NCBI RefSeq assembly: GCF_019249215.1
Contig: NZ_JAESDI010000015.1
Location: 1 to 64,000 of the forward strand
Reading direction: 5' to 3'
Length of the DNA stretch: 64,000 nucleotides
Source: Alteromonas lipotrueae
GTDB taxonomy: Bacteria > Pseudomonadota > Gammaproteobacteria > Enterobacterales > Alteromonadaceae
Under the pieces are notes generated by a model that saw nothing but the letters and a program-made list of their open reading frames with translations, did no database searches and was not told the origin of the DNA. Numbering within the stretch: position 1 is the stretch's first letter; each line of letters opens with the position of its first letter. The position numbers and the translations under genes are program-made. Shown in pieces: positions 1-8,355 of this stretch.

Positions 1-198
1 TTCTTACAGAAGTACTAAATTTTTGTCACTGGTAATTTCAAAGATTACCGGCCTAACTTAACTCAAAAGCAACGCTTTTGAGATTTTTTGTAAGGTGAAG
101 CGAGCTCTGCGAGCTGAGCGACATTATCCTTACAAAAGAATTTATGCCCGAAGGTAAAACCTTCAGCCTAAACCACAATATAAAACTGTAGTTAGATT
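1..198. other. Non-coding stretch with several inverted repeats
   Basis: I see no convincing gene here. Several short dyads lie close together: GGTAAT/ATTACC at 31-49, a 9-bp hairpin at 62-82, a 10-bp inverted repeat with arms at 86-95 and 128-137, and GAAGGT/ACCTTC near 150-164. The stretch lies immediately 3' of the minus-strand tRNA-Ala gene, so it may be transcribed as that gene's trailer. The 10-bp arms enclose a segment rich in GAGCTC-like sequence. No protein function is suggested. Confidence 0.5.
62..88 (+). terminator. Probable Rho-independent terminator
   Basis: CTCAAAAGC, a 3-nt AAC loop and GCTTTTGAG form a perfect 9-bp hairpin, followed on the plus strand by A and a run of six T. 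It would stop plus-strand transcription entering from a gene left of the window. Read on the minus strand, the T-run after the hairpin is much weaker. Confidence 0.6.
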
Positions 199-274
199 TG
201 GTGGAGCCAGGCGGGATCGAACCGCCGACCTCCTGCATGCCATGCAGGCGCTCTCCCAGCTGAGCTATGGCCCC
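199..274 (-). tRNA. tRNA-Ala (anticodon GGC)
   Basis: The minus strand reads as a complete 76-nt cloverleaf. The acceptor stem is GGGGCCA/TGGCTCC, with a normal D arm. The anticodon stem CCTGC/GCAGG holds the loop ATGGCAT, giving anticodon GGC. The T arm has the loop TTCGATC, and the 3' CCA is encoded. It lies 85 bp downstream of gltX in the same orientation but has its own near-consensus promoter in the gap, so it need not depend on gltX transcription. Confidence 0.97.
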
Positions 275-322
275 GTTGTGTCATAGTCACTATTGTGTGA
301 CTGTTCCGTGACAGCGGGGCGC

Positions 323-351
323 ATTCTAGGCATCCACCCCATTTATGTCAA
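323..351 (-). promoter_or_regulatory. Sigma70 promoter of tRNA-Ala
   Basis: On the minus strand there is TTGACA (346-351), a 17-bp spacer and TAGAAT (323-328), followed at once by GC-rich GCGCCCC. That GC-rich discriminator is typical of growth-rate and stringently controlled stable-RNA promoters. It sits between the gltX stop and the tRNA. Confidence 0.8.
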
Positions 352-359
352 CGGTTTTT

Positions 360-1769
360 TTATGAATTTTCTCTGTTTGCTATAAAAGTAAGCGCTTTGT
401 CGATTCTCTCGCCAACTTTCTCTTTTGACAGCAAATTAAGGGTTACATCTAAAGACGGAGAATTGCCACTTCCGGTGGTAGCAACACGCAATGGCATCCC
501 TACTTTACCCATACCCACTTCTAATTCTTCAGCTGTTGCATTAATAGCAGCATGAATATTTTCCGGCTCCCACGCTTCAATAGCCATCAACTTCTCTTTA
601 ACTAGCTCTAGTGGCCCTCGTGCTACTGGGCGTAAATGCTTTTTGGCAGCATTGGCATCAAATTCTTCATAATCTTGATAAAAGTAAGTAGAGATCTCAG
701 CAAGTTCTTTTAACGTTTTTACTCTGTCAGCTTGAATGGCAATAACAGACTCGAGTGCTGGCCCCGCAGTTAAATCAACTTCTAACCCATCAAAGTGCCA
801 TTTTAAGTGTGTGGCAACTTCACTGGCTGGTAAGCTTTTAATGTAGTGCTGGTTCAACCAAATCAATTTTTCAGTATTAAATGCAGAAGCCGACTGACCA
901 ATTGCGTCTAAACTGAATAACTCAATCATTTCATCAAGAGTAAATATCTCTTGGTCACCATGTGACCACCCTAGCCTAACTAAATAATTCAGTACCGCTT
1001 GAGGTAAGAAGCCATCATCACGGTATTGCATAACACTTACTGCGCCATGACGTTTCGACAACTTTTTACCGTCATCACCTAAAATCATAGATACGTGAGC
1101 ATATTCAGGTACAGGCGCACCTAATGCTTGCAGAATATTAATTTGACGGGGCGTGTTATTGATATGGTCTTCACCACGCACAACGTGTGTGATGCCCATA
1201 TCCCAATCATCTACTACAACGCAGAAATTGTAAGTTGGCGTGCCGTCGGTGCGCTGAATGATTAAGTCATCCAATTCACTATTGTTAATTTCGATTTTAC
1301 CGCGTACGTGGTCGGTAATAACAACCGTGCCTTCTAATGGCGTTTTAAAACGGATGACAAAAGGTTCGCCTTCGGGGTGATCTGTACGGTCACGCCATGT
1401 GCCCGGGTAACGAGGTTTTTCCCCACGTTCTTTCTGCGCTTCACGAATCGCATCCAGCTCTGCTGCACTCATAAAGCACTTATACGCTTTACCTTCGTCT
1501 AACAATTGTTGAATAAGCTCTTTATATCTGTCGAAACGATCAGTTTGAAAGATAGGACCGGTGTCCCAAGTCAAACCTAGCCATTGCATGCCATCTAAAA
1601 TTGCTTGCTTCGCTTCTTCCGTAGAACGTTCAATGTCTGTATCTTCAATACGAAGTACAAATTCGCCGCCATTGTTTTTAGCAAGTAGCCAAGAATATAA
1701 AGCGGTGCGTGCGCCACCAACGTGAAGGTAGCCAGTAGGGCTTGGTGCAAATCGTGTTACAACCGACAT
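360..1769 (-). CDS. gltX: Glutamate--tRNA ligase
   Basis: Class I aminoacyl-tRNA synthetase that charges tRNA-Glu with glutamate in the cytosol. The 469-residue length matches full-length bacterial GluRS. The HIGH-type motif HVGG follows APSPTG near residues 9-19, and the KMSKS-type motif is KLSKR at 236-240. The zinc site known from E. coli GluRS (Cys98, Cys100, Cys125) is mostly lost: Cys98 is kept, but position 100 is Met and no Cys occurs in the RYPGTW segment near 120-125. It is therefore probably a zinc-free form. The ATG start follows a purine-rich AGAGAG. A promoter lies about 45-70 bp upstream, and tRNA-Ala follows downstream. Confidence 0.97.
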   Translation of the reverse strand: MSVVTRFAPSPTGYLHVGGARTALYSWLLAKNNGGEFVLRIEDTDIERSTEEAKQAILDGMQWLGLTWDTGPIFQTDRFDRYKELIQQLLDEGKAYKCFMSAAELDAIREAQKERGEKPRYPGTWRDRTDHPEGEPFVIRFKTPLEGTVVITDHVRGKIEINNSELDDLIIQRTDGTPTYNFCVVVDDWDMGITHVVRGEDHINNTPRQINILQALGAPVPEYAHVSMILGDDGKKLSKRHGAVSVMQYRDDGFLPQAVLNYLVRLGWSHGDQEIFTLDEMIELFSLDAIGQSASAFNTEKLIWLNQHYIKSLPASEVATHLKWHFDGLEVDLTAGPALESVIAIQADRVKTLKELAEISTYFYQDYEEFDANAAKKHLRPVARGPLELVKEKLMAIEAWEPENIHAAINATAEELEVGMGKVGMPLRVATTGSGNSPSLDVTLNLLSKEKVGERIDKALTFIANRENS

Positions 1770-1811
1770 GATAAAAACTCTCTATCTTTATTAGATTGTG
1801 AAATTGCGCGC

Positions 1812-1839
1812 ATTCTACCAGTCTCCGCTTCACGACAAA
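1812..1839 (-). promoter_or_regulatory. Candidate gltX promoter
   Basis: On the minus strand a TAGAAT -10 box (1812-1817) is preceded, after 16 bp, by a weak -35 TTTGTC (1834-1839) and followed by GCGCGC. The position, 43 bp or more upstream of the gltX ATG, fits a promoter. The -35 match is poor, so confidence is moderate. Confidence 0.5.
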
Positions 1840-2017
1840 AGCAGCACGATGCATTTGCTTGGCATATAGCTACCAATAGAAACTTATATTTATGCTTTAA
1901 TGAAGTCTTGTTTGATAGCATGGCGTCGCATCACGCTTACAATTTCATCAATTCAGATAAAAAAAGGGCAAAATGTTCACTTTTCAGGCATACAGTCATT
2001 TTTCTTTCATTTTATTA

Positions 2018-2045
2018 TTGACAGTATGAGAACCGACTCTATAAT
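2018..2045 (+). promoter_or_regulatory. Sigma70 promoter of the tRNA-Val unit
   Basis: TTGACA (2018-2023), a 16-bp spacer and TATAAT (2040-2045) match both consensus hexamers exactly. ACCGCCCC follows, a GC-rich discriminator typical of stable-RNA promoters. It lies 37 bp before the first tRNA-Val gene and probably drives both tRNAs, and perhaps the repeat array behind them. Confidence 0.9.
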
Positions 2046-2082
2046 ACCGCCCCACTTGCTTAGGCAAGATAATAAACAAGAT

Positions 2083-2158
2083 GGACGCTTAGCTCAGTTG
2101 GGAGAGCATCGCCCTTACAAGGCGAGGGTCACTGGTTCAAGCCCAGTAGCGTCCACCA
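2083..2158 (+). tRNA. tRNA-Val (anticodon TAC), copy 1
   Basis: Complete 76-nt cloverleaf. The acceptor stem is GGACGCT/AGCGTCC, the anticodon stem TCGCC/GGCGA holds loop CTTACAA with anticodon TAC, the T stem is ACTGG/CCAGT, and CCA is encoded. It is identical to the second copy and separated from it by 110 bp, which contain one repeat unit derived from this gene's own 3' part. Confidence 0.98.
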
Positions 2159-2185
2159 CTTTTTTTGAAAGTGTATGGCAAGTGC

Positions 2186-2243
2186 CACTGGTTCAATAAC
2201 TTCGTTACGATAACTTCGTTACGAACCATAGCAGTCGTCACCA
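2186..2243 (+). repeat. tRNA-Val 3'-end-derived repeat, unit between the two tRNAs
   Basis: The unit starts with CACTGGTTCAA, as in the tRNA T arm, and ends in CACCA. Between these lies an insert with two copies of a TAACTTCGTTACGA motif in place of the T-loop end. The same design recurs five times downstream of the second tRNA. It can fold as TGGTTC/GAACCA around the insert. Confidence 0.85.
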
Positions 2244-2268
2244 ATTTTGTTTATTAGAAAAAGTATTC

Positions 2269-2344
2269 GGACGCTTAGCTCAGTTGGGAGAGCATCGCCC
2301 TTACAAGGCGAGGGTCACTGGTTCAAGCCCAGTAGCGTCCACCA
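2269..2344 (+). tRNA. tRNA-Val (anticodon TAC), copy 2
   Basis: Sequence-identical to the copy at 2083-2158, 76 nt, with the CCA end encoded at 2342-2344. It has no promoter of its own that I can see, so co-transcription with copy 1 is likely. It is followed by the 73-bp repeat array. Confidence 0.98.
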
Positions 2345-2372
2345 TCTTTCTTATTTTCATACAATAAAATAT

Positions 2373-2723
2373 CACTGGTTCAACAACTTCGTTGCGAACC
2401 ACAGCAGTCGTCCACCACTCTCTTTATCTTTATAAAATCAAAAATCACTGGTTCAATAACTTCGTTACGAGCCACAGCAGACGTCCACCACTCTCTTTAT
2501 CTTTATAAAATCAAAAACCACTGGTTCAATAACTTCGTTACGAGCCACAGCAGACGTCCACCATCTTTCTTATCTTTATAAAATCAAAAATCACTGGTTC
2601 AATAACTTCGTTACGAGCCACAGCAGCGCCCACCATCTCTCTTTATCTTTATACAATCAAAAATCACTGGTTCAACAACTTCGTTACGATAACTTCGTTA
2701 GGAACCACAGCAGACGTCCACCA
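2373..2723 (+). repeat. Tandem array of five 73-bp repeats built from the tRNA-Val 3' end
   Basis: Units begin at 2373, 2446, 2519, 2592 and 2665, exactly 73 bp apart. Each has a 44-59 bp core that opens with the tRNA T-arm sequence CACTGGTTCAA and closes with a tRNA-like 3' end (GTCCACCA in four of five). An insert TAACTTCGTTACGA replaces the rest of the T loop. The cores fold as hairpins (TGGTTC paired with GARCCA, with TAAC/GTTA inside). Cores are separated by about 28 bp of T-rich spacer. The last unit has the insert doubled. The arrangement resembles the E. coli tyrT rtT repeats, which also carry a tRNA 3' end, but the sequence differs. Function is unknown. Confidence 0.9.
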
Positions 2724-2887
2724 CTCTTTCAAAAGAAAACTTACTTCCCCCTGCCCTCTACCTGTTTTTCATGCCATGCATCGCAATCTTAAAGACCCTA
2801 TTTAACGATGGTGATAGGTTAATTAATCAACTAAACTCTGATTAGGTTGTTTACACAAGTAAGCATTGACGCATATACGAGGTTGTA
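2724..2887. other. Spacer before the receiver-TPR gene
   Basis: AT-rich stretch after the repeat array that presumably holds the promoter of the next gene. I see no clear hexamer pair, hairpin or further repeat. Confidence 0.4.
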
Positions 2888-4513
2888 ATGAACCTACAGT
2901 TGGCTAGACAAACCCGTTTATTAATAGCGGAAGATCAGGCTTTGGCAAAAAGTCATATAAAATATGCTTTGGAGCAGCTTGGCTTCCAACATATTGATTA
3001 TGTAGATCGTGCCGCGTATGCCCTTACCTCACTTCGCACCCGGCAGTACGATGTTATCGTTTGCGCTTATGACTTAAGGCACGAACAAGGCGGCTACAAT
3101 TTATTCGAGCAACTGAAAACTGAAAAAATTATTCCTCTTACTACCGGCTTCATTTTTACCAGTGCCGACACTGCTATAGATGTGGTCCATGCCATCATCG
3201 AACTGCAACCCGATGAATTCTTAGCAAAACCATTTTCCGTCAACGAACTAGATAAACGACTTAGTAAAGTCGTCACTCATAAAAAGGTGTTTCATGATGT
3301 ATATCGTTACATGGATGACCAGAATCCCGAGCAAGCACTTAAAGAATTAGAGTTTATTTTAGTTGAACCTAAAAATGCTGAGCACTTCCCATTAGCACTT
3401 AAAACTAAGGGCGACTTATTGTTATTGAATAGCCAGTTTGAAAACGCGAAGCTTTTTTACCAATCAATCATCAATATTCAAAATTTTACGTGGGCAAAGC
3501 TCGGCCTCGTTCAATGCTATATCCACCTAGATGAGTTTGATGATGCAGAAAAAGATCTTATTAAGCTAGCGCTGCAACCAGAAAGTATGCTGAGTGCATA
3601 CGATTTATTGGCCGAGTTGCAAATTAAGCTAGAAGCCTATGATGAAGCACTAGAATGTGTAAATGTAGCCAGTGACATTTCACCTCGAAATGTCATGCGC
3701 CATATTACTGCGGTGCAACTCGCGAGGCTAACCCACGACTATGAAGGGCAATTTAATAGCGCTAAAAAAGTGGTTCGTTTCGGTAAAAACTCGGTACACG
3801 ATACCCCAGAGATGTACTTGTCTGTTGCTAGGGCGGGTATTGATTTTGCGATGACGGCAGAAACCTCACAAACAAACAAAATTATTAAACAATCCAATGA
3901 ATATCTACGCCAATTGAAAAGCGCCTACCCAAAGGTGAATCTCGATCATCAGCTCCACGTTATTAGCGCCCGTATTCACTATCTAAAAGATGAAAATGAT
4001 AAAGCAAAAGATCTGCTCGACGCCCTAGATACTGATAACCTAGAAGACCAATCTGTCGAAACGTTATTAGACTCGGCAAAAGCCTTCCACGACTTGGGGT
4101 TAAGAGGAAGCGCCCTCAAATTACTCGACAAGGCGACGTTACGACAAAAAGAGCTGGATGCGCCAAATAGTTTACTCAGCCGTTATATTAATCAAGAAGT
4201 AGAGGAGAAAACGGCAATATCAATCAGCCCTAAAAACCTTAATGACGTGGCCGTCGTGCAATATAAGCGTGGCGAATTAATGAAATCTTACCAAACCTTT
4301 GAGCAAGCATTCAGGGTTATGCCCCGCAACCCTGCCATTGCGTTAAACCTACTTCAAGCGTCAGCAATGCGGCGTTCCCGTGAAGGAAAAGCAGAAGCCA
4401 GTATGAATGCGGTAATGAAGAAGTGCCGCTTTACGCTGGAAAGTGCTTCTTTATCTGAAGAACAAAGCCAACGCTATGAAACGGTTAAAGGGCTGTTAGA
4501 TCAAGTAGTGTAA
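2888..4513 (+). CDS. Receiver-domain protein with TPR-like repeats
   Basis: A 541-residue cytoplasmic protein. Residues about 8-130 are a CheY-like receiver domain: acidic pair ED at 15-16, the conserved Ser/Thr in FTSADT and the Lys in LAKPF are all present. At the phospho-acceptor strand the sequence is VIVCAYDL, so position 60, where Asp is expected, is Ala; Asp62 is two residues on. Residues about 150-540 are helical repeats with TPR character (for example FENAKLFYQS and YDEALECVNVA). No DNA-binding or enzymatic output domain is visible, so a scaffolding role by protein contact is likely. GAGGT precedes the ATG. Its stop overlaps the convergent GNAT gene by 13 bp. Its partner is unknown. 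Confidence 0.8.
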   Translation: MNLQLARQTRLLIAEDQALAKSHIKYALEQLGFQHIDYVDRAAYALTSLRTRQYDVIVCAYDLRHEQGGYNLFEQLKTEKIIPLTTGFIFTSADTAIDVVHAIIELQPDEFLAKPFSVNELDKRLSKVVTHKKVFHDVYRYMDDQNPEQALKELEFILVEPKNAEHFPLALKTKGDLLLLNSQFENAKLFYQSIINIQNFTWAKLGLVQCYIHLDEFDDAEKDLIKLALQPESMLSAYDLLAELQIKLEAYDEALECVNVASDISPRNVMRHITAVQLARLTHDYEGQFNSAKKVVRFGKNSVHDTPEMYLSVARAGIDFAMTAETSQTNKIIKQSNEYLRQLKSAYPKVNLDHQLHVISARIHYLKDENDKAKDLLDALDTDNLEDQSVETLLDSAKAFHDLGLRGSALKLLDKATLRQKELDAPNSLLSRYINQEVEEKTAISISPKNLNDVAVVQYKRGELMKSYQTFEQAFRVMPRNPAIALNLLQASAMRRSREGKAEASMNAVMKKCRFTLESASLSEEQSQRYETVKGLLDQVV

Positions 4514-5028
4514 ACCACTACCTTTTCTTGGTAGAGGTTATCTTTATATTCAACTTCGTGACTAAAACTCATGCCTAGTTTTTCCATCACTTTGATGGAA
4601 TTTAGATTTTCAGGTTTTGCCATAGCACAAAATTTGTCGATACCAATTTGATACAGGGCGTCTTTCACTTGTATCGCAGCCTCAGTGGCATATCCCCGCC
4701 CCCAGCTAGCTTGTTTGAAACGCCAACCAAGTTCAATATTATCAATCTCAGGTTCTTTTGTGAAAAAGCCAAAAGGTCGAACTAAAACCCAACCGATATC
4801 CTCTTCACTCTCTTTTTCTTGCACTCGCCATAACCCCCAACCTAGAGCAGGGTTTGAATACGCTTGAAAGCGTGGTACGAACGTGTTGGTAATATCTTCA
4901 CGAGATGTTTTTTTACCACCACTTATAAATCGCATTACATCTTCGTCTTGGTCAAGCTCCCAAAGGAACTCAACATCAGCATCGGTGATATAATGGAAAG
5001 ACAGACGCGCACTATCTTCAATAAACAT
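4501..5028 (-). CDS. GNAT N-acetyltransferase, RimJ/RimL type
   Basis: Predicted acetyl-CoA-dependent N-acetyltransferase of 175 residues. The acetyl-CoA loop region is visible as ELGWRFKQASWGRGYATEA, followed by the NLNSIKVMEKLGM segment typical of the RimJ/RimL and Acetyltransf_3 group. I chose the ATG at 5028, which has GGGAAG seven bases upstream; a GTG twelve codons earlier has no ribosome site. The substrate cannot be told from the sequence. The gene converges on the receiver-TPR gene and overlaps its end. Confidence 0.85.
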   Translation of the reverse strand: MFIEDSARLSFHYITDADVEFLWELDQDEDVMRFISGGKKTSREDITNTFVPRFQAYSNPALGWGLWRVQEKESEEDIGWVLVRPFGFFTKEPEIDNIELGWRFKQASWGRGYATEAAIQVKDALYQIGIDKFCAMAKPENLNSIKVMEKLGMSFSHEVEYKDNLYQEKVVVYTT

Positions 5029-5109
5029 AGACTTCCCTTTCTTATCGTTATTTTTACGAGCCACTTTATACTAGTGCTTTCGTATTTTTTGGCGCAACAA
5101 ACGTAACTG

Positions 5110-6078
5110 TTAGCCGCCTAACATGGCTAAATGCTTCGTTGCCCCTGTGTTGCCTTCATGTAAAAAATGCGTCGCATGCTTTTCACCTAAACACTCGACT
5201 AAGAACTGTTGTAGCCCTACTACATCTTGGTCAGCTAATAGATGTCGCATATCAATGCCGTGCTCACTAAATAGGCACAAATGTAATTTACCATTTGCCG
5301 CAACGCGAAGTCGATTACAGCTTTTACAAAAATCTTTGCTGTACGGCATTATGAGGCCAATTCTACCCGCATAATCAGGGTGATAAAATTCCTGCGCCGG
5401 CCCGGCATCTTTGCGCCTAACCATGGGTTGCCATCCAGCATCTATAAGCGTTTGCTTAAGTGGTGTTCCACCTTGATGCTGCGCTTTGAAAAATTTAGTG
5501 GTATCGCCGGTTTCCATCAATTCAATAAACCGCAATGTGACAGGCATGGTTTTCAGCCAATCAAGGAAGCGATTCAACCTAGCATCAGAAAAGTCATTTA
5601 ACAGCACCGAATTTACTTTTACATCAAGACCGGCCTCAACCGCAGCATCGAGCCCAGCTAAAACCTGCTTCAATTTATCTTGCCCAGTTATTGCGGCAAA
5701 CTGCCTGGGATCTAAGCTATCAATACTGACATTCACTTGGTGTAAACCCGCCTGCTTCCAAGCGGCAGCATATTCAGCCATACGGCCACCATGGGTGGTC
5801 ATGGCCACGCGCTTAATACCAGGTGTATTTGCCGTTGCGCTTAAAATATCAAGAAAGTCGCGGCGAAGTGTTGGCTCGCCGCCTGTAAGCCGGACTTTTG
5901 TTGTACCCAACCCTGAAAACGCGCTCAATAGCGTGTTGATTTCGCTTAAGGAAAGAAAATGCTCACTAGAAGGACCTTGATAACCGTCAGGCAAACAATA
6001 CTGACAGCGAAAATTACACGCCTCCGTTACTGATAAACGCAAATAATGGAATTGTCGTCCAAAGCTATCTTCTAACAA
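5110..6078 (-). CDS. moaA: GTP 3',8-cyclase (molybdenum cofactor biosynthesis)
   Basis: Radical SAM enzyme that converts GTP to 3',8-cyclo-7,8-dihydro-GTP, the first step of molybdopterin synthesis. The SAM cluster motif CNFRCQYC lies near residue 20. The C-terminal second cluster is seen as FCKSCNRLR plus a later Cys (HLCLF), and the chain ends in the GG that MoaA needs. I chose a TTG start at 6078: AAGGGAG lies five bases upstream and the protein then begins LEDSFGRQFHYLRLSV, as MoaA proteins do. An upstream TTG at 6108 would add ten unusual residues. No other moa gene is nearby. Confidence 0.95.
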   Translation of the reverse strand: MLEDSFGRQFHYLRLSVTEACNFRCQYCLPDGYQGPSSEHFLSLSEINTLLSAFSGLGTTKVRLTGGEPTLRRDFLDILSATANTPGIKRVAMTTHGGRMAEYAAAWKQAGLHQVNVSIDSLDPRQFAAITGQDKLKQVLAGLDAAVEAGLDVKVNSVLLNDFSDARLNRFLDWLKTMPVTLRFIELMETGDTTKFFKAQHQGGTPLKQTLIDAGWQPMVRRKDAGPAQEFYHPDYAGRIGLIMPYSKDFCKSCNRLRVAANGKLHLCLFSEHGIDMRHLLADQDVVGLQQFLVECLGEKHATHFLHEGNTGATKHLAMLGG

Positions 6079-6378
6079 ATTTTCTCCCTTAAGGGCTACG
6101 TGAAACAAATAGTGTGGTTAAATAGACTATGATGTCTTTGAGCCAGTTTACGCGGCTGCAAATAAGAATGAAATGCTCGATAACGCATAAATTAGAACGT
6201 TTTATCGTACCGTTGCCTTATTTATCTTAAATAAATATAACGGTTCACCGTAGACGATTTAGTTTAGAGTTCGTTAATCTACCATAATTCACCTTTGTAC
6301 AGAGGCTTTCCTTCCTGCCTTCCGCTAGCGTCATCGTTTTACAACGTCACAAATATGCAGTGAGAACATAATTACACC
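6079..6378. other. Divergent intergenic region, moaA / ABC exporter
   Basis: 300 bp, AT-rich. It holds a short dyad ACGGT-TC-ACCGT at 6240-6251 that could be an operator. I see no clear promoter pair and no recognisable molybdenum-cofactor RNA element. Confidence 0.4.
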
Positions 6379-8181
6379 ATGCGAAAAAATCGATTCCCGC
6401 TAAACGAGAATGAGCCTATCAAATGGCAAGTGCTCAAACAGTTATGGCCTTATCTTCTTGAGTTCAAAGGTCGGGTAGCATTAGCGCTACTGTGCTTAGT
6501 CGCTGCCAAACTTGCCAGCATTGGTCTACCCTATGTACTCAAATACACGGTAGATAGTTTAAATGGTGATGTGGAAGCATTGGCCATTGCCGTGCCTATC
6601 AGCTTAATTATTGCGTATGGCGCACTTAGGCTCACCAATGTTTTACTTGGCGAAGTAAGAGATACTCTGTTCGGGCGTGTTACCGAACGTGCTATGCGCC
6701 GGCTAGGTTTAAAGGTATTTAATCATCTGCACAATCTAGATTTAGGTTTCCATTTAAACCGCAGAACGGGCGGCTTATCCAGAGATATAGAACGTGGCAC
6801 AAACGGCGTAAGTTTCTTAATGCGGTTTATGGTGTTCAATATTGTGCCTACCCTTTTAGAGATTGGCTTAGTCGTGGTATTGCTATTGATTCAGTTTGGC
6901 TGGTCGTTTGCGATGATCATTGTGGTCAGTGTCATCAGCTATGTCATGTTTTCGATGAAAGCCACCGATTGGCGCACGCGATTTGTGCAGCAAATGAATG
7001 AAGCCGACTCCACCACCAACTCACGCGCGGTAGACAGCTTACTTAACTTTGAAACCGTAAAGTATTTCAACAATGAGCGCTTCGAAGCAAATCGATACGA
7101 TACAGATTTAGCTGGCTGGGAAAAAGCCAGGCGTAAAAATCGGTTATCACTGTTTGCCTTAAATGGCGGACAGGCCAGCATTATTGCCCTAGCAATGACA
7201 GCCATGATGGCGAATGCAGCTTATGGCGTAATGGAAGGCGAGATGACCATTGGTGATTTCGTGCTAATTAACGCCTTCACCATGCAAATATTTATGCCCC
7301 TCAATTTCTTGGGCTTTGTGTATCGGGAAATCCGTGGCTCGCTAGCGAACATTCAAAACTTGTTTTCCCTGCTATCCCAAAAACCTGCAATTGAAGATAA
7401 ACCCAATGCTACCCACCTCTCAGCAAAACAGGCCAACATACGTTTTACTAACGTTCAATTTCACTATCAGCAAGCACGGCCTATTTTAAAAGGAATCAGC
7501 TTCGAGGTGCCATCAGGCGCTAAGATTGCTGTGGTTGGCGAAAGTGGTGCGGGAAAATCCACCATCATGAAGTTGCTGTTTCGTTTTTACGACCCCACCG
7601 AGGGTGGCATTTTCATAAACGGGCAGGATATTCGCGAACTTAGCCAACACAGTTTACGAAGCCATATCGGTATTGTTCCACAAGATACCGTGTTGTTTAA
7701 TACATCCTTGGTAGAAAATATCCGTTACGGCAACCCTGATGCTAGCGACGAAGAAGTTACTCATGCTATTAAGCTTGCGCATTTAACCCAATTTGTTGAA
7801 AGCTTGCCAGACGGACTAGACACAACAGTAGGCGAACGTGGGCTAAAACTCTCTGGCGGCGAAAAACAGCGAGTTGCCATCGCTCGTGCGCTATTAAAAG
7901 GTGCGCCAATAATGATATTCGATGAAGCGACCTCTTCGTTAGACAGTCAATCAGAGCAAGCGATATTAGGCGCGCTGCGAGACGCCGCAAGAGGTCACAC
8001 TAGCTTGGTTATTGCGCATAGACTGTCTACTATCGTCGATGCCGATACCATCTTAGTGTTAAGCAAGGGCATGATTGCCGAACATGGCACCCACGAGACT
8101 CTTTTAGCACAACAAGGTATATACAATCGGCTGTGGGCTACTCAGCAGCGAGATTCAAATCATGAAAGTATGGGCCAGTGA
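6379..8181 (+). CDS. Atm1-type ABC exporter (permease-ATPase fusion)
   Basis: A 600-residue half-transporter with an N-terminal six-helix membrane domain (about 30-320) and a C-terminal ATPase. The Walker A motif is GESGAGKST near 386, the signature LSGGEKQR near 490, Walker B IMIFDEAT near 511, and the H-loop VIAHRLST follows. The sequence resembles the Atm1/HMT1 group, which exports glutathione-linked sulfur or metal conjugates. The substrate here is inferred from family only. It would work as a homodimer in the inner membrane. It stands alone, and no metal or glutathione gene adjoins it. Confidence 0.9.
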   Translation: MRKNRFPLNENEPIKWQVLKQLWPYLLEFKGRVALALLCLVAAKLASIGLPYVLKYTVDSLNGDVEALAIAVPISLIIAYGALRLTNVLLGEVRDTLFGRVTERAMRRLGLKVFNHLHNLDLGFHLNRRTGGLSRDIERGTNGVSFLMRFMVFNIVPTLLEIGLVVVLLLIQFGWSFAMIIVVSVISYVMFSMKATDWRTRFVQQMNEADSTTNSRAVDSLLNFETVKYFNNERFEANRYDTDLAGWEKARRKNRLSLFALNGGQASIIALAMTAMMANAAYGVMEGEMTIGDFVLINAFTMQIFMPLNFLGFVYREIRGSLANIQNLFSLLSQKPAIEDKPNATHLSAKQANIRFTNVQFHYQQARPILKGISFEVPSGAKIAVVGESGAGKSTIMKLLFRFYDPTEGGIFINGQDIRELSQHSLRSHIGIVPQDTVLFNTSLVENIRYGNPDASDEEVTHAIKLAHLTQFVESLPDGLDTTVGERGLKLSGGEKQRVAIARALLKGAPIMIFDEATSSLDSQSEQAILGALRDAARGHTSLVIAHRLSTIVDADTILVLSKGMIAEHGTHETLLAQQGIYNRLWATQQRDSNHESMGQ

Positions 8182-8355
8182 AGACTAAAGAAGTGATGCG
8201 GCTTGAGGCTCTTACCGAATGTACCCATTCAGCATATTCGACATTTATATTCAAACCGTGAACACAAGTGCATATACCTGCTCATCGCAGACGAGAATAT
8301 TGACACCTTGTAAGCACTCTAACAACCTAACGACATTAAAGTAATTTTGAGCAAT

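Larger units (their letters stand above)
1770..2082. other. Divergent intergenic region, gltX / tRNA-Val
   Basis: This 313-bp gap holds the gltX promoter at its left end and the tRNA-Val promoter at its right end. Short open frames run through it and into the tRNA, but they lack ribosome sites and recognisable products. Nothing else was seen. Confidence 0.6.

Noticed and set aside
2083-2344. tRNA-Val genes as an integration (att) site of a genomic island
   Set aside because: The 3' tRNA fragments are modified by an insert and tandemly spaced; no integrase or island cargo follows, only ordinary chromosomal genes.
1900-2435. Plus-strand frames running through the two tRNA-Val genes
   Set aside because: They are translations of tRNA and promoter sequence; the tRNA cloverleaves explain the region.
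2373-2723. CRISPR array as an explanation for the regular repeats
   Set aside because: The spacers are nearly identical to each other, the repeats derive from tRNA-Val, and no cas genes are present.
5486-5980. 164-codon plus-strand frame opposite moaA
   Set aside because: It is antisense to a strongly conserved radical SAM gene, has no ribosome site and no recognisable protein features.
6079-6378. Molybdenum cofactor riboswitch upstream of moaA
   Set aside because: I could not find the conserved stems of that RNA in the gap; only a small 5-bp dyad was seen.
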